Shown here in pieces: positions 8,061 through 17,672 of a DNA stretch of 43,143 nt; positions within the stretch are counted from its first letter, which is position 1; every line of letters starts with the position of its first letter. Made by a program: the position numbers and the translations under genes. The DNA lies in NCBI GenBank assembly GCA_036262095.1, contig DATAJQ010000281.1, positions 1 through 43,143 on the forward strand, written 5' to 3'. The notes under the pieces were generated by a model, which worked only from the letters and a program-made list of their open reading frames with translations, had not been told where the DNA came from and searched no databases. Origin of the DNA: Terrimonas_A sp036262095 (GTDB taxonomy: Bacteria > Bacteroidota > Bacteroidia > Chitinophagales > Chitinophagaceae).

Positions 8061-9103
8061 TAACTTTTACTAAAATCGTTACGACATCCATTTTAAATAT
8101 GTTGTCTATATTTTCCTATTCACAGCAAAGATCTTACGACATTGTTTCCTATACAGCACCAAATAGCTGGACTGAAACTCTGGGCAATGGTAACGTTTCC
8201 TATTCCCGTATTGAAAATGGGAACTGGGCACAAATAACAATTTACAAAAGCACCGCAAGCACCGGTAATATTGACGCTGATTTTGATAAAGACTGGAATG
8301 AACTTGTAGTGGTAAACAAAAATATTTCTTCTCCTCAAAAAACAAAACCACAACCAAAAGATGACTGGGCGGCAATGAGCGGAAGCGGAACCTGGCAATA
8401 TAACGGGGTTAATGTGACTTCCCAGCTAACAGTTTACTCCAATAGCAAGGTCTGTATATCAATACTGTGCAACTTTACCACAAATCTTTATTTAAAAGAT
8501 TATCAAACAGTACTTGCGTCCGTATTTATAAATCCAGGAAATGCGCAACTGAATTTGGATACAATACCTCCCCAAAATGGTGGCTCATTTGCGGTTACCA
8601 ATAAAAATTCCGTTGTGGGTATATGGATCGTTAACCAGGCTGAAACAAGAGGGTTTTCGAACGGGCATCTTATGTACTCTGGTGGTTATATGCGGAAGGA
8701 GTATCAGATAAAAGAAGATGGAACATATATTTTTCGTGAAAAAAACTGGCTGGCTAATAATGAGATCATCTATTTCGTTTACGAGTCAGGAACATGGACA
8801 ATGGATGGAAACAAGTTAACCATTACCCCTAAAAAAGGTAAAGCCGGGTGGTGGCATAAAGACAAAATAACTAACGACGTAAATAAATGGGGCAATTATC
8901 AAAAAACGGCAGCTTACAAAATCCAATCGGCTGATTATATCTTTGAAATAAAAGCAGAATCCAATTATAACAGCTCTATTATTCTTAATTGCAGCAAGGC
9001 TACTGAAAGAGATGGTGGCCAGCTTAATAATTCGCCGTATAGGTTTATTTATGTTCAGCGAAAAGAATCCCTTATTGATAATCCGCCAGGCTTCAAGTTC
9101 TGA
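8057..9103 (+). CDS. Secreted protein of unknown function with lipocalin-like C-terminal half
   Basis: 348 residues. The N-terminus is a plausible signal peptide ending near SIFSYSQQ. Residues about 25-155 (SYDIVSYTAPNSWTETLGN..., NWAQITIYKSTASTG...) look like a beta-sandwich domain that reads like a stress-type membrane-damage or PsbP-like module. Residues about 185-340 (VVGIWIVNQAE..., KEDGTYIFREK, ESGTWTMDGNKLTITPKKG) have the G-W plus repeated beta-hairpin pattern of lipocalin-like domains. No catalytic motif is visible. The start overlaps the end of the decayed frame before it. The function is not known. Confidence 0.65.
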   Translation: MITFTKIVTTSILNMLSIFSYSQQRSYDIVSYTAPNSWTETLGNGNVSYSRIENGNWAQITIYKSTASTGNIDADFDKDWNELVVVNKNISSPQKTKPQPKDDWAAMSGSGTWQYNGVNVTSQLTVYSNSKVCISILCNFTTNLYLKDYQTVLASVFINPGNAQLNLDTIPPQNGGSFAVTNKNSVVGIWIVNQAETRGFSNGHLMYSGGYMRKEYQIKEDGTYIFREKNWLANNEIIYFVYESGTWTMDGNKLTITPKKGKAGWWHKDKITNDVNKWGNYQKTAAYKIQSADYIFEIKAESNYNSSIILNCSKATERDGGQLNNSPYRFIYVQRKESLIDNPPGFKF

Positions 9104-9307
9104 TGATTCCAGTGAAAATACATAAGTCTGAAATATTTTATCATAACATTCTTTATCTGTTTTAAATGAGCATTTTTCCGCAAAAAAACAAATCTTTTAC
9201 ATTATAACTTATTCAGTCCCTGCAAAATGTCAAAAGATGCAAAATGAAAGAGGTGTATTGAATTGAACAGTTTTGATTAAAATGGTTTTATATCGGCATG
9301 ATTAAGA

Positions 9308-10000
9308 TTAGAGATTCTCAATAACATTTCTATAACCCCTTCCAATAGGAATAGATACTCCATTCACCTCAACCGATTCCGCTGTATAGGATTCCAGCTT
9401 ATTAATTGAAATGATAAATGATCGATGAATGCGTTTAAAAATAATGCCAGGCAAAAGGTCTTCTATTTCATGCGTACTCATTCGAGATATAAATTCATTT
9501 TTTTTTGTGACCACTTTTATATACTCTCGTTGACTTTCTACATACAAAATTTCAGAAAATAAAATTTTCACTTTCCTCTTTTGTACTGTAAGAAACAAGT
9601 AATCTTTTGCGTCACTCATTTCAGATATAGCCTGAATACTGCTATTAGTAGGTTTTACTTTATTTATAGCAATTAAGAAGCGCTCAAACTCAATAGGCTT
9701 CAGGAGATAATCAGTTACATCCAGGTCAAATCCCTCTACGGCATATTGGTGATAAGCAGTAGTAATGATAACTGCAGGTTTTTGGGCGAGTGTCTTTAAA
9801 AAGGTCATCCCTTTTAGTTTTGGCAGATGAATGTCTAAAAACATTAATTGCACTTCATTTGTGCGTAACCATTCTGTTGCAAGTATGGCATCCTTAAAGG
9901 TGCCCTCTAATTGCAAAAAAGGGACTTGTGCAACATAGTCCAATAATACTTTAACGGCAAGCGGTTCATCCTCTATTATAATGCATTTTATTTTAGACAT
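9308..10000 (-). CDS. LytTR-family response regulator
   Basis: 230 residues: a receiver domain (residues 1-120) with acidic pocket E10/D11, phosphoacceptor D56 in MFLDIHLP, T/S at IITTAYH and K in LLKPIE. It is followed by a LytTR DNA-binding domain (about 130-230; VKILFSEILYVESQREYIKVVT, FKRIHRSFIISINKLES). It overlaps its partner kinase gene by 8 bp, so the two are co-translated. LytTR regulators bind paired short direct repeats; targets cannot be assigned from this window. Confidence 0.93.
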   Translation of the reverse strand: MSKIKCIIIEDEPLAVKVLLDYVAQVPFLQLEGTFKDAILATEWLRTNEVQLMFLDIHLPKLKGMTFLKTLAQKPAVIITTAYHQYAVEGFDLDVTDYLLKPIEFERFLIAINKVKPTNSSIQAISEMSDAKDYLFLTVQKRKVKILFSEILYVESQREYIKVVTKKNEFISRMSTHEIEDLLPGIIFKRIHRSFIISINKLESYTAESVEVNGVSIPIGRGYRNVIENL

Positions 10001-11036
10001 TGCTTGTTAAATTTATTCTTAATGTTGACGTAAAAACAGCGTTCTCTTGCCCCACAGACAAATCATAATCTTTATAGAGTAGTGCTAACTGCCTACGCAG
10101 ATTAGAAAGTCCGATATTTTCTTTCACCTGTTGTGCGGTAGTGGTTTCTTCTGTTGAATTTTTTACAGTAAACAACAATTGTTTCTGCTTTATAGTAAGA
10201 TTAATATCAACAAAAGGCTTATTTCTTGTTTCTGAAACGCCATGCTTAAAGGCATTTTCTACTAATGGAATAAGTAGCAAAGGCGGTAAAGATTGTTTTG
10301 AATTTTCAATATTGACATTCAGTGTAACAAGCAAAGAATCATCATAACGAAGTTTTTCAAGGGCAATATAATCAGTTACTATTTTCAATTCATCATCTAC
10401 TGCTATAAAATCATCACCGGTTTCGTACAGCATAAAACGCAAAATTTTAGATAATCGCAAAATTGATTCAGGAGCCAGGTCGTTTTTATCTCTTGCTAAT
10501 GAATAAATATTGTTTAGCGTATTAAACAGGAAATGCGGATTTGTTTGGGCTTTCAAATAGTTAAGTTCTGCTTCCTTTTTTTCTATTCTTAATTGACTGT
10601 TTTTCTCTCTAAGCCTAATGTTGTTGTATACATTTCGCACTATTGAAAAAAAAATGACACATATAAAGCTAAATTGAGAATGAGTAGCCACACCTTTCAA
10701 AAATGGAAGTTCGGGTGTATAATCTACATAAATACCTACTTGTATCCATAGCTGACGCCAACCATACAATCCGAATGTATAAAACAGGATAGCCATAAAC
10801 AGGAAGAAAAATGCACGTTGATTATTTTTGCATGGCCACCGAAATAAACGTAAAATTTTCTCAAATAAAATGTAGTTAAGTACTGTAAGATAGCTCACCA
10901 GAAAAACACTATTGATAATTCTGCGAATAAAGGTTTCCCGGTATCCAAAAAATTCACCGAAAGAATACAACAACAAAAAACCTAACCCCATGTATAGGTA
11001 AAAATTAATTAGCCTGGTATTTATTTCCTTTTTCAT
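9993..11036 (-). CDS. LytS/YehU-type sensor histidine kinase
   Basis: 347 residues. The N-terminal about 135 residues contain roughly four membrane segments and no recognised extracellular sensor domain. A short coiled segment (RLREKNSQLRIEKKEAELN) leads into the His_kinase domain with H168 in QTNPHFLFNTLNNI. The ATPase N-box is LIPLVENAFKHG (N261), and the G-box region is NIGLSNLRRQL. This is the usual partner of LytTR regulators in Bacteroidota. The signal sensed is unknown. Confidence 0.92.
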   Translation of the reverse strand: MKKEINTRLINFYLYMGLGFLLLYSFGEFFGYRETFIRRIINSVFLVSYLTVLNYILFEKILRLFRWPCKNNQRAFFFLFMAILFYTFGLYGWRQLWIQVGIYVDYTPELPFLKGVATHSQFSFICVIFFSIVRNVYNNIRLREKNSQLRIEKKEAELNYLKAQTNPHFLFNTLNNIYSLARDKNDLAPESILRLSKILRFMLYETGDDFIAVDDELKIVTDYIALEKLRYDDSLLVTLNVNIENSKQSLPPLLLIPLVENAFKHGVSETRNKPFVDINLTIKQKQLLFTVKNSTEETTTAQQVKENIGLSNLRRQLALLYKDYDLSVGQENAVFTSTLRINLTSNV

Positions 11037-11284
11037 TTCTGGATTTGCACTGTAAAAATACCCAAAACTCGCCTATTTGTTTATAATGACTATGAAAGTA
11101 ACATTATCGTCAACAAACTACTTGATTGTATAAAGCAAGCTCCTCAGAAACAGGAACATTCTCCTTAGTTTATCACCTCATTGATCAAATTTAGCCTTCT
11201 GTTTACGAGAAGCAGCTTTTCATTGACACAATCCTTTTTGGGATAACTATTTATTCAAATTTGCATTTGAATTACCATTCTCTC

Positions 11285-12124
11285 ATGCAATTTTTTCAAA
11301 TCAATATAAGCAAACATCAAGCTATTAACTGCAGTTTGTATGAGGCAGTGATCTCTGATAAAATAATGATTATCGTATCCGCCGCTGGGGTATTGCAATC
11401 ATTTTACAAGAAAATTGCTGAGTTCTTTCAGAATAATAGCATTTCAACAATCACATTTGACTACGCAGGTATTGGCAAATCTTTGCATGGAAATATCAAA
11501 AATGAAAATAGCAGCCTGGTAAATTGGGGAAACAGGGATTTAGAAGCTGTAATTAAATATACGATTGAAACTTTCCCTAATCATAAAATCATTCTTTTGG
11601 GCCATAGTATTGGCGGCCAATTAATCGGTTTGACCCCGTCATCTTACATGGCAGATAAAATAATTCTTGTTGCGGCACAATCTGGCTATTGGAGATTCTG
11701 GAAAGGAGTTGATAAAATAAAGATGTGGGTAAACTGGTATTTGCTGGTTCCGGCACTAACAAAAGTATTCGGGTATCTGCCTTCTAAAAAAATGAGCAGG
11801 ATGGAGAATTTACCCAAAAATGTTGCTGAAGAATGGGCTAAGTGGTGCAGGAGCAGTGATTATTTATTTGCCAGCTGTTCATACAACAATTTACATTTTG
11901 ACGGAATAAAATGTAAACTCACTTCTATAAGTATTGACGATGACTTTTTTGCTCCAAAAAAATCTGTTGAATGGCTAACTGCAAAATTCCCAAATGCAAG
12001 TATAAAAAGCTTGCACTTCTTTCCTGAAAATTTTAAGGCTTTAAAAATTGGTCACTTTTCATTGTTTACAGAAAAATTCAAGGATAGTCTTTGGAATATT
12101 TTATATGAAGAAGCTAATAATTAA
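11285..12124 (+). CDS. Alpha/beta hydrolase
   Basis: 279 residues from the ATG at 11285, chosen over an in-frame TTG at 11261. The nucleophile elbow is GHSIGG (S108), preceded by the strand pattern STITFDYAGIGKS, and a late KIGHFS supplies a candidate catalytic histidine. There is no signal peptide, so it is cytoplasmic. The fold and motif support a serine hydrolase, but the substrate is unclear. A very short frame starts 5 bp after its stop. Confidence 0.8.
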   Translation: MQFFQINISKHQAINCSLYEAVISDKIMIIVSAAGVLQSFYKKIAEFFQNNSISTITFDYAGIGKSLHGNIKNENSSLVNWGNRDLEAVIKYTIETFPNHKIILLGHSIGGQLIGLTPSSYMADKIILVAAQSGYWRFWKGVDKIKMWVNWYLLVPALTKVFGYLPSKKMSRMENLPKNVAEEWAKWCRSSDYLFASCSYNNLHFDGIKCKLTSISIDDDFFAPKKSVEWLTAKFPNASIKSLHFFPENFKALKIGHFSLFTEKFKDSLWNILYEEANN

Positions 12125-12129
12125 GAGAA

Positions 12130-12240
12130 ATGAATCAATACAAATATTTTGGTGAAATAGTTGAAAGCTATTCAATTCTTGGTTTAAATAATCAGAAAAT
12201 ACGGGCTACTGCCGGGATTTTGATAATATTTCCCTTTTGA
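12130..12240 (+). pseudogene. Truncated small ORF (36 codons) after the hydrolase
   Basis: An ATG five bases after the hydrolase stop opens a 36-residue frame (MNQYKYFGEIVESYSILG...RATAGILIIFPF). It ends just as a hydrophobic stretch begins, and the next frame continues with LLTFRYFLNNF. This looks like the start of a small membrane protein broken by a frameshift, possibly DUF4395-like, but the match is weak. Confidence 0.35.
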
Positions 12241-12302
12241 CATTTCGTTACTTTCTAAACAATTTTAAAGTAACCACTTACAAACTTTTTCAAAAAAGAA
12301 AT

Positions 12303-12998
12303 ATGAACACAACTAAAAATACGGCAAGAGCTGCTGGGTCAATTTACCTGATTGTAATAATTACAGGAATGTTCAGCCTGGCTTATATTCCTCAAAAACT
12401 TATTGACTGGAATAATAGCAGGATAACATTCAATAATATCACTACTTCACATTCATTATTCAGATTTGGCATTTACAGCAGCGTACTTTGCTATGTGGCT
12501 TTTACTTTTTTGCCACTTTTCTTGTATAAGCTTTTGAGAACGGTTAACGAGTCTCACGCAAGGGCAATGGTGATATTAGCTTTATTAAGTGTTCCTTTAT
12601 CGTTTAACAATTTGCAACATAAGTATGCAGCAGTAACGATTACTGTAAAAGAATCCTTACTACAAAATATTTCCCTAGAAGACTTACAAAGTAAACTAAT
12701 GCTTTCACTCCATCAGTATAATGATGGGCTTTTACTTGCAACTGTATTTTGGGGTCTTTGGCTTTTCCCGCTTGGGTTGCTGGTTTACAGGTCAGGATTT
12801 ATACCAAAGTTTTTAGGCGTTTTATTGATGTTGGGTTGCGTTGGTCATTTAATAAATTATACGGGCAATACTTTATTTGAAAATTACTCTCAAATCGGTA
12901 TAGGAAAATATATGGGCATGCTGCCAGCAGTTGCAGAAATCGGAACATGTTTCTGGCTGCTATTTTTTGGAGTACAAATAAATCGAAATGGAAAATAA
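12303..12998 (+). CDS. DUF4386-family integral membrane protein
   Basis: 231 residues from the ATG at 12303. An upstream in-frame TTG would add 22 residues that do not fit the family. It begins TKNTARAAGSIYLIVIITGMFS, the family's usual opening, and has about six hydrophobic segments, so it is an inner-membrane protein. The family's function is unknown. Its end overlaps the next gene by 11 bp, so the two are translationally coupled. Confidence 0.8.
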   Translation: MNTTKNTARAAGSIYLIVIITGMFSLAYIPQKLIDWNNSRITFNNITTSHSLFRFGIYSSVLCYVAFTFLPLFLYKLLRTVNESHARAMVILALLSVPLSFNNLQHKYAAVTITVKESLLQNISLEDLQSKLMLSLHQYNDGLLLATVFWGLWLFPLGLLVYRSGFIPKFLGVLLMLGCVGHLINYTGNTLFENYSQIGIGKYMGMLPAVAEIGTCFWLLFFGVQINRNGK

Positions 12999-13419
12999 AA
13001 AATGTCAATTCGAAGATTTCAAAATCAATGTCAAGCTGATGCTATCGGCACTTTGGGCTTCCGTAATGTTTCTTTACATCTATGGTGACTATTTTGAATT
13101 ATACGTTCCTGAAAAAGTTACAGGTCTCCTGAATGGACAAAACATATTGAATACTCCCTACAAATTGCTTTTTGCAACAGTTGTTTTGACACTTCCTTCA
13201 CTGATGATTTTTCTTTCGTTGACATTGAAGTCAAAATGGAATAGAGTTTTAAATATATCAATTGGCATATTCCTAACTCTGTTCACTTTGCTTGTAGGGG
13301 TTTCATCTTTTACTGAATGGAGGATATTTTATGTGATGCTGTCTTTTCTGGAAAGCGTCATTACATCAATTATAGTATGGAAGGCTTGGCACTGGCCGAA
13401 GAGTAATTATTCAGATTGA
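12988..13419 (+). CDS. Small four-helix membrane protein (DUF6326-like)
   Basis: 143 residues with four predicted membrane segments. The signature LWASVMFLYIYGDYFELYVP near the N-terminus is what I associate with DUF6326-type proteins. The short N-terminus and charged ends place it in the inner membrane. It overlaps the DUF4386 gene by 11 bp, and that coupling suggests they work or are regulated together. No function is known. Confidence 0.7.
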   Translation: MENKKCQFEDFKINVKLMLSALWASVMFLYIYGDYFELYVPEKVTGLLNGQNILNTPYKLLFATVVLTLPSLMIFLSLTLKSKWNRVLNISIGIFLTLFTLLVGVSSFTEWRIFYVMLSFLESVITSIIVWKAWHWPKSNYSD

Positions 13420-13503
13420 TAAAGAATACAACTAAATACACTGAAGCAACTAATGAATTCAAAACAATTATTCTTTTATATAACATATCTAAAACTTTAA
13501 AAA

Positions 13504-13881
13504 ATGAAACTGCTTAAGGCATCTCTTTTTATTGGATTAATCATTTTACTCGCAGCCTCCTGCAAAAAACCAGATTCCGGCACTGATAATACTTACCCTA
13601 AACAAGTTAATATCACCTACAGAGTTAGCAGCACAACAACTAATAACCTGGTATCAATAACGTATGATAACGAAACCGGAGGGCAGACTACTGCTAATAA
13701 CCCTGCATTACCATTCACAAAAACCATCATAAAAACCGTGAACAAATACAATATTATCACCCTTGGCTATTTTGTTAATCCTGCTCAAACCGTAAAACTG
13801 GAAATATTAGTTAATAACCAGGTTGTAAAGTCCCAGGTATATACATCTCCGAACTCATCCATGTCATATACTTTTCAATAA
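13504..13881 (+). CDS. Small lipoprotein, MmpS-like beta domain
   Basis: 125 residues. The signal peptide ends in a lipobox LAASC with C20 as the acylated cysteine, so it is a membrane-anchored lipoprotein. The mature part (VNITYRVSSTTTNNLVSITYDNETGG...LPFTKTI...VKLEILVNNQVVKSQVY) has the strand order and the ITY...LP...V-V-S pattern seen in MmpS-type domains. That assignment is tentative. It is followed 42 bp later by a secreted hydrolase and then an outer-membrane protein. Confidence 0.65.
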   Translation: MKLLKASLFIGLIILLAASCKKPDSGTDNTYPKQVNITYRVSSTTTNNLVSITYDNETGGQTTANNPALPFTKTIIKTVNKYNIITLGYFVNPAQTVKLEILVNNQVVKSQVYTSPNSSMSYTFQ

Positions 13882-13923
13882 CAAATAAAATTTGGTGTAA
13901 CATTCAAAAGAAAGGCCCATAGT

Positions 13924-14958
13924 ATGGAAAAATCTTTCATCATTTATCTATCCTTCATAGTCTTTTCAGTATTCTCCTTTTCCTGTAGTAGAGAAAGGTA
14001 TATTGATACACCTGGAAACTTAGTACCAAAAACAGTTGATCAGGATTCTACGCTATCTTCTATTTCAATTAACGGTGCATTGCTGCATTCCGAAGCTTTT
14101 GGCCCAGAGGACAGCACATTAATTATATGTATTCATGGTGGGCCTGGCGGCGACTACCGTTACATGCTTAATTGTAAAACCCTCGCAACAAAAGGTTATA
14201 GAGTTGTGCTTTACGACCAAAGGGGAGCCGGACTCTCTCAGAGGTTTCCAAAAAATTGGTACCTCTCGCAAGGAAATGATGCAATGAATAAAATATTTTA
14301 TGATGAATTAAAAGGCATTATTGCGCACTACAAAACATCTGCCACACAAAAAATTATATTGTTAGGACAGTCCTGGGGAGCCATGTTAGCAACAGCTTAC
14401 ACAGGCAAATATCCTAATGAAATAGACGGACTTATTGTAGCCGAGCCTGGCGGCTTAAAATGGGATGATGTAATTGATTATATTTCCGAATCAAGGTCGT
14501 TCAAATTGTGGGGAGAAACCTTAAATGATGCCACTTATATAGACCAGTTTATGACTGGCAAAGAAGACCAGCACGAAATTTTAGATTATAAAGCTGGCCT
14601 GATTGGTTCTGTAAATGCAATAGTTGGCGACGTTGGTGCTGATTTAGGCAATAATGCACCATCATATGTTGCGTCGAGAAGTGGTGCCGTTGTTAATGCT
14701 GCATCATACGAATTGGGACAAGATATCAAGCCCGATTTTTCGGCTGGTATCAACAATTTTTCTACCAAAACACTTTTTATATATAGCTCTAACAATAAAG
14801 CTTATCCTGATAGTTGGGCAGAAAAAATTTCATCCGCTTATCCCAACAAAGAAATTTTTAAAGCACAGGGAGTAGGTCATTCAGGAATGTTAGACCAGGT
14901 AGATTTCTGGACAACGACTATGGAGCCTAAAATTATTTCCTATATACAATCACTATAA
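13924..14958 (+). CDS. Exported proline-iminopeptidase-like alpha/beta hydrolase
   Basis: 344 residues. A hydrophobic N-terminus ends at FSFSC21, a weak lipobox, so it is a lipoprotein or secreted protein. HGGPGG (71-76) is the oxyanion motif of proline iminopeptidases and related hydrolases. GQSWGAM gives nucleophile S150, and GVGHSGM near the C-terminus gives the catalytic histidine. It starts 42 bp after the small lipoprotein and ends 8 bp before the outer-membrane protein gene. The three genes look like one transcript. The substrate is unknown. Confidence 0.82.
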   Translation: MEKSFIIYLSFIVFSVFSFSCSRERYIDTPGNLVPKTVDQDSTLSSISINGALLHSEAFGPEDSTLIICIHGGPGGDYRYMLNCKTLATKGYRVVLYDQRGAGLSQRFPKNWYLSQGNDAMNKIFYDELKGIIAHYKTSATQKIILLGQSWGAMLATAYTGKYPNEIDGLIVAEPGGLKWDDVIDYISESRSFKLWGETLNDATYIDQFMTGKEDQHEILDYKAGLIGSVNAIVGDVGADLGNNAPSYVASRSGAVVNAASYELGQDIKPDFSAGINNFSTKTLFIYSSNNKAYPDSWAEKISSAYPNKEIFKAQGVGHSGMLDQVDFWTTTMEPKIISYIQSL

Positions 14959-14966
14959 CAACACAA

Positions 14967-15650
14967 ATGAAGAAGATTACTATTAAATCAATTATTATAA
15001 TTGTTGCTTTTTCATTTTTTAAAAATGAAGTATATGCACAGGTTATAAACTGGGAAAATATTTCAAAACAAAATATGCATCTGTTACACATTGATGTGGG
15101 AGCAGAATATGGTGCAATAGCTGGAGTGGGTTATCATCACTTAATACCTGTCAAAAGATTTCCTTTATGGATTGGGGGCGAATTCTCTGTGCCATTTGGA
15201 AACCAGTTAGCAGATGATTTTAAGATGAGGTTAGGTACACAAATTAGGATTGTTGCATTAAATCATTTTCAATTTTCAGCAAGAGTTCAAGGTATAGCAA
15301 GGCGATATCACAATCAATCGGTTAGACTTTTCAATTTTGGAAGTGATTTAGCCGGAACAATTGGCTATTATCGAAAAAAATGGTTTATGAGTGTTGAGTC
15401 GGGTTTTGATAAAGCCATTGTTACAAACTTTAAGCATAGCGAATGGTACAAAAAAAATATTTATGACAATGCCCAGGACGGCTGGTATGAGCCTGCAATC
15501 GGAGGTAATTTCTATTATGGATTGCAAGGCGGCTTTTCCATGAAAAAAGTTGATATTACTCTCAAAGCCGGAAAAGTTCTACAGCAGGATCTTAAATCAC
15601 AACCATTGCTTCCTTTTTATGGTCAAGTTGGAGCAAATTTTAGATTTTGA
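14967..15650 (+). CDS. Putative outer-membrane beta-barrel protein
   Basis: 227 residues with a signal peptide (about 1-25, ending VYAQ). The remainder is rich in alternating aromatic/polar strands (HLLHIDVGAEYGAIAGVGYHHL, LWIGGEFSVPFGN, FYYGLQGGFSM) and ends in FRF, the terminal-aromatic signal of outer-membrane barrels. It starts 8 bp after the hydrolase gene. I do not recognise a named family. Confidence 0.65.
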   Translation: MKKITIKSIIIIVAFSFFKNEVYAQVINWENISKQNMHLLHIDVGAEYGAIAGVGYHHLIPVKRFPLWIGGEFSVPFGNQLADDFKMRLGTQIRIVALNHFQFSARVQGIARRYHNQSVRLFNFGSDLAGTIGYYRKKWFMSVESGFDKAIVTNFKHSEWYKKNIYDNAQDGWYEPAIGGNFYYGLQGGFSMKKVDITLKAGKVLQQDLKSQPLLPFYGQVGANFRF

Positions 15651-15727
15651 AACGAGAAGATCAAGCCTTATAATATTATTTAAAAAGTGAAAGTTTTGAG
15701 GCAAAAAAATAGTCATAAATATTACAT

Positions 15728-17017
15728 ATGCGAACTATTAGTGTCATATTTTTTGTATTTCTAAATCTAAATACAAACGCCCAATCCCTGATTAAGCCGG
15801 GAGATAATTCTTTCGACAAAAATTTTATAAAGAGTACTCATTATGAAATGGCATACTTTGCTGTTTCAGGGCGACAAACCGTAGAAATAAGCTCTTTTGA
15901 TGTTGAGGTTAAGGTTAACGGGAAAACTATATCCGTATATACCAGGATAAATTCTCCTGCAGGAAATTCAATTTGGAGTGATACCAGCATTGCCGATATA
16001 CTTACATTAAAACCGATTTACCGCTCTTCTAATAACTCCGATAAACAATATCATATTAAGTATGGTACTGCAATAGAAGGTGATTATCACGATAAACGAT
16101 CTAATAAAAGCAGCCAGATTAGGGACAAAAACAAAGGTGACTTTTTCGACAGCTTTATTTATCCTTACCTGCTCGGTGCTCTTCCTCTTACTTCCGGTTA
16201 TAAAGTAATTTTACCCGTATATGAATTCAAACCCGAAGCTAAGAGTATGATTTCAAACACACGTATTACTGAAGTAAAAAGCAGTATGTACAGAAGTGAG
16301 ATAACAGGTGAACATGCTGTATGGCAGGTAAGCGTATTTGAAGAAGGAACCAGTGTTAAATATGAGTATTATATCGATAAAGAAAGCAGAAAACTCTGGA
16401 AAGTGGAAATACTTGCATCTAACGGCAAACAATATCTACTGGTTGACAAAGAACTTGATTACAACCCTTTCACTGCGATATTTGATAAAGATCAAACCTA
16501 TAAAATGGTTAGCGCAGGTTCCGGTACAATTAGTGGTCAAATCTATGCCAGGGATAATCAGAATTCACTTAAGGGAATAGCTATTCTCAATATTAATAAA
16601 AAGCAATATGCACAACAGGGAACAACTGTAATTCTTATCCCTTATACAGACTATTTTAAAGAATGGGTGTCATTGAATGAAAAACTCAGGAAAAAGGGAC
16701 GTGCAGTGCCGATTTCAAAAGAAGCTGCCGAATGCATAAAAATAACTTCGGTATATGATAATGACGGAAACTTTGAATTCACAAATCTTATGCCCGGAGA
16801 GTATTACTTGTTTACAGAGTTTGGATATACCCACACAGCTTCACGAACAGAAGTAGTAGGCTATACTGATATTTACATTAATGGTTTTTTCCAGGGAAGC
16901 ACTGCAAATACCGAGGTTTATAAATATAATACAAATGTCAAAGCGGCAGTTAAGAAGATTGTTACAATTAAAAAGGAGGGAGACAAAGTAACAGTAAAAT
17001 TGAAGAAGACACTTTAA
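15728..17017 (+). CDS. Secreted DUF3108-like protein with carboxypeptidase-regulatory-like domain
   Basis: 429 residues with a signal peptide (about 1-18, ending TNAQ). Residues about 35-250 (HYEMAYFAVSGRQTVEISSFDVEVKVNG..., YEYYIDKESRKLWKVEI) look like a DUF3108-type outer-surface or periplasmic domain. Residues about 265-400 include SGQIYARDNQNSLKGIAILN and YDNDGNFEFTNLMPGEYYLF, the strand pattern of carboxypeptidase-regulatory-like domains. No active-site motif is seen. It lies 77 bp downstream of the barrel gene and could be the last member of that operon. Confidence 0.6.
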   Translation: MRTISVIFFVFLNLNTNAQSLIKPGDNSFDKNFIKSTHYEMAYFAVSGRQTVEISSFDVEVKVNGKTISVYTRINSPAGNSIWSDTSIADILTLKPIYRSSNNSDKQYHIKYGTAIEGDYHDKRSNKSSQIRDKNKGDFFDSFIYPYLLGALPLTSGYKVILPVYEFKPEAKSMISNTRITEVKSSMYRSEITGEHAVWQVSVFEEGTSVKYEYYIDKESRKLWKVEILASNGKQYLLVDKELDYNPFTAIFDKDQTYKMVSAGSGTISGQIYARDNQNSLKGIAILNINKKQYAQQGTTVILIPYTDYFKEWVSLNEKLRKKGRAVPISKEAAECIKITSVYDNDGNFEFTNLMPGEYYLFTEFGYTHTASRTEVVGYTDIYINGFFQGSTANTEVYKYNTNVKAAVKKIVTIKKEGDKVTVKLKKTL

Positions 17018-17168
17018 TCAAAATATTCAAATTCCAGGTTCAGGTTTTTGAAATATAAAGAAGAAGAACATGGAGGAACATTCTGCCTGGTTAAGAAAGA
17101 TAATGAAGTATTAAAGGCACAACAGGCTAACAGAAACATGTACAGGTATAAAATAAAATTGCCGATCA

Positions 17169-17579
17169 ATGAATAAGCAAAACATATTTAATAGCACTTT
17201 CTTATTAAGATTAGGTGTATCCGTTATCTTTCTTTCGCACAGCCTGCACGGGATTTTCACAGGCAACGATGTAAATGATTTTGGCAATTTTTTTCTAAAT
17301 AAAATCGGATTTTATCCATTTGGGGGGTTCATAGCATGGGGTGTCGTTATTAGCCAGATAATAACTTCGCTATTATTAATTGCAAATAAAGGCGTGAAGA
17401 TTTCCTGTATCATAAACATCATTATCTTGATTTTTGGTATAAAAACAGTTCATTTTTCGGAAGGCTGGTATGTCGTAGGGGCTGGTAGAAATGGTATGGA
17501 GTTTAGCTTCATTCTAATTGTTGTGCTCATTACACTAATTATATCTGACAGAAGATACGAAAAGCAAATAACACGTTGA
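17169..17579 (+). CDS. DoxX-like membrane protein
   Basis: 136 residues with four membrane segments. FLLRLGVSVIFLSHSLHGIF and the following GGFIAWGVVISQIITSLLLI match the DoxX/DoxD-like family, small inner-membrane proteins sometimes linked to quinone or thiol redox functions. The substrate and partner are unknown. It stands alone, with about 470 bp of non-coding or decayed sequence after it. Confidence 0.75.
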   Translation: MNKQNIFNSTFLLRLGVSVIFLSHSLHGIFTGNDVNDFGNFFLNKIGFYPFGGFIAWGVVISQIITSLLLIANKGVKISCIINIIILIFGIKTVHFSEGWYVVGAGRNGMEFSFILIVVLITLIISDRRYEKQITR

Positions 17580-17672
17580 TAATAATACAAGATATTATAG
17601 TCTAATTTTATAATTATTTTTACAACCTAAATAGCTAATCAGAGCTTAATAGCCAGTTACAATTTTATTCGT

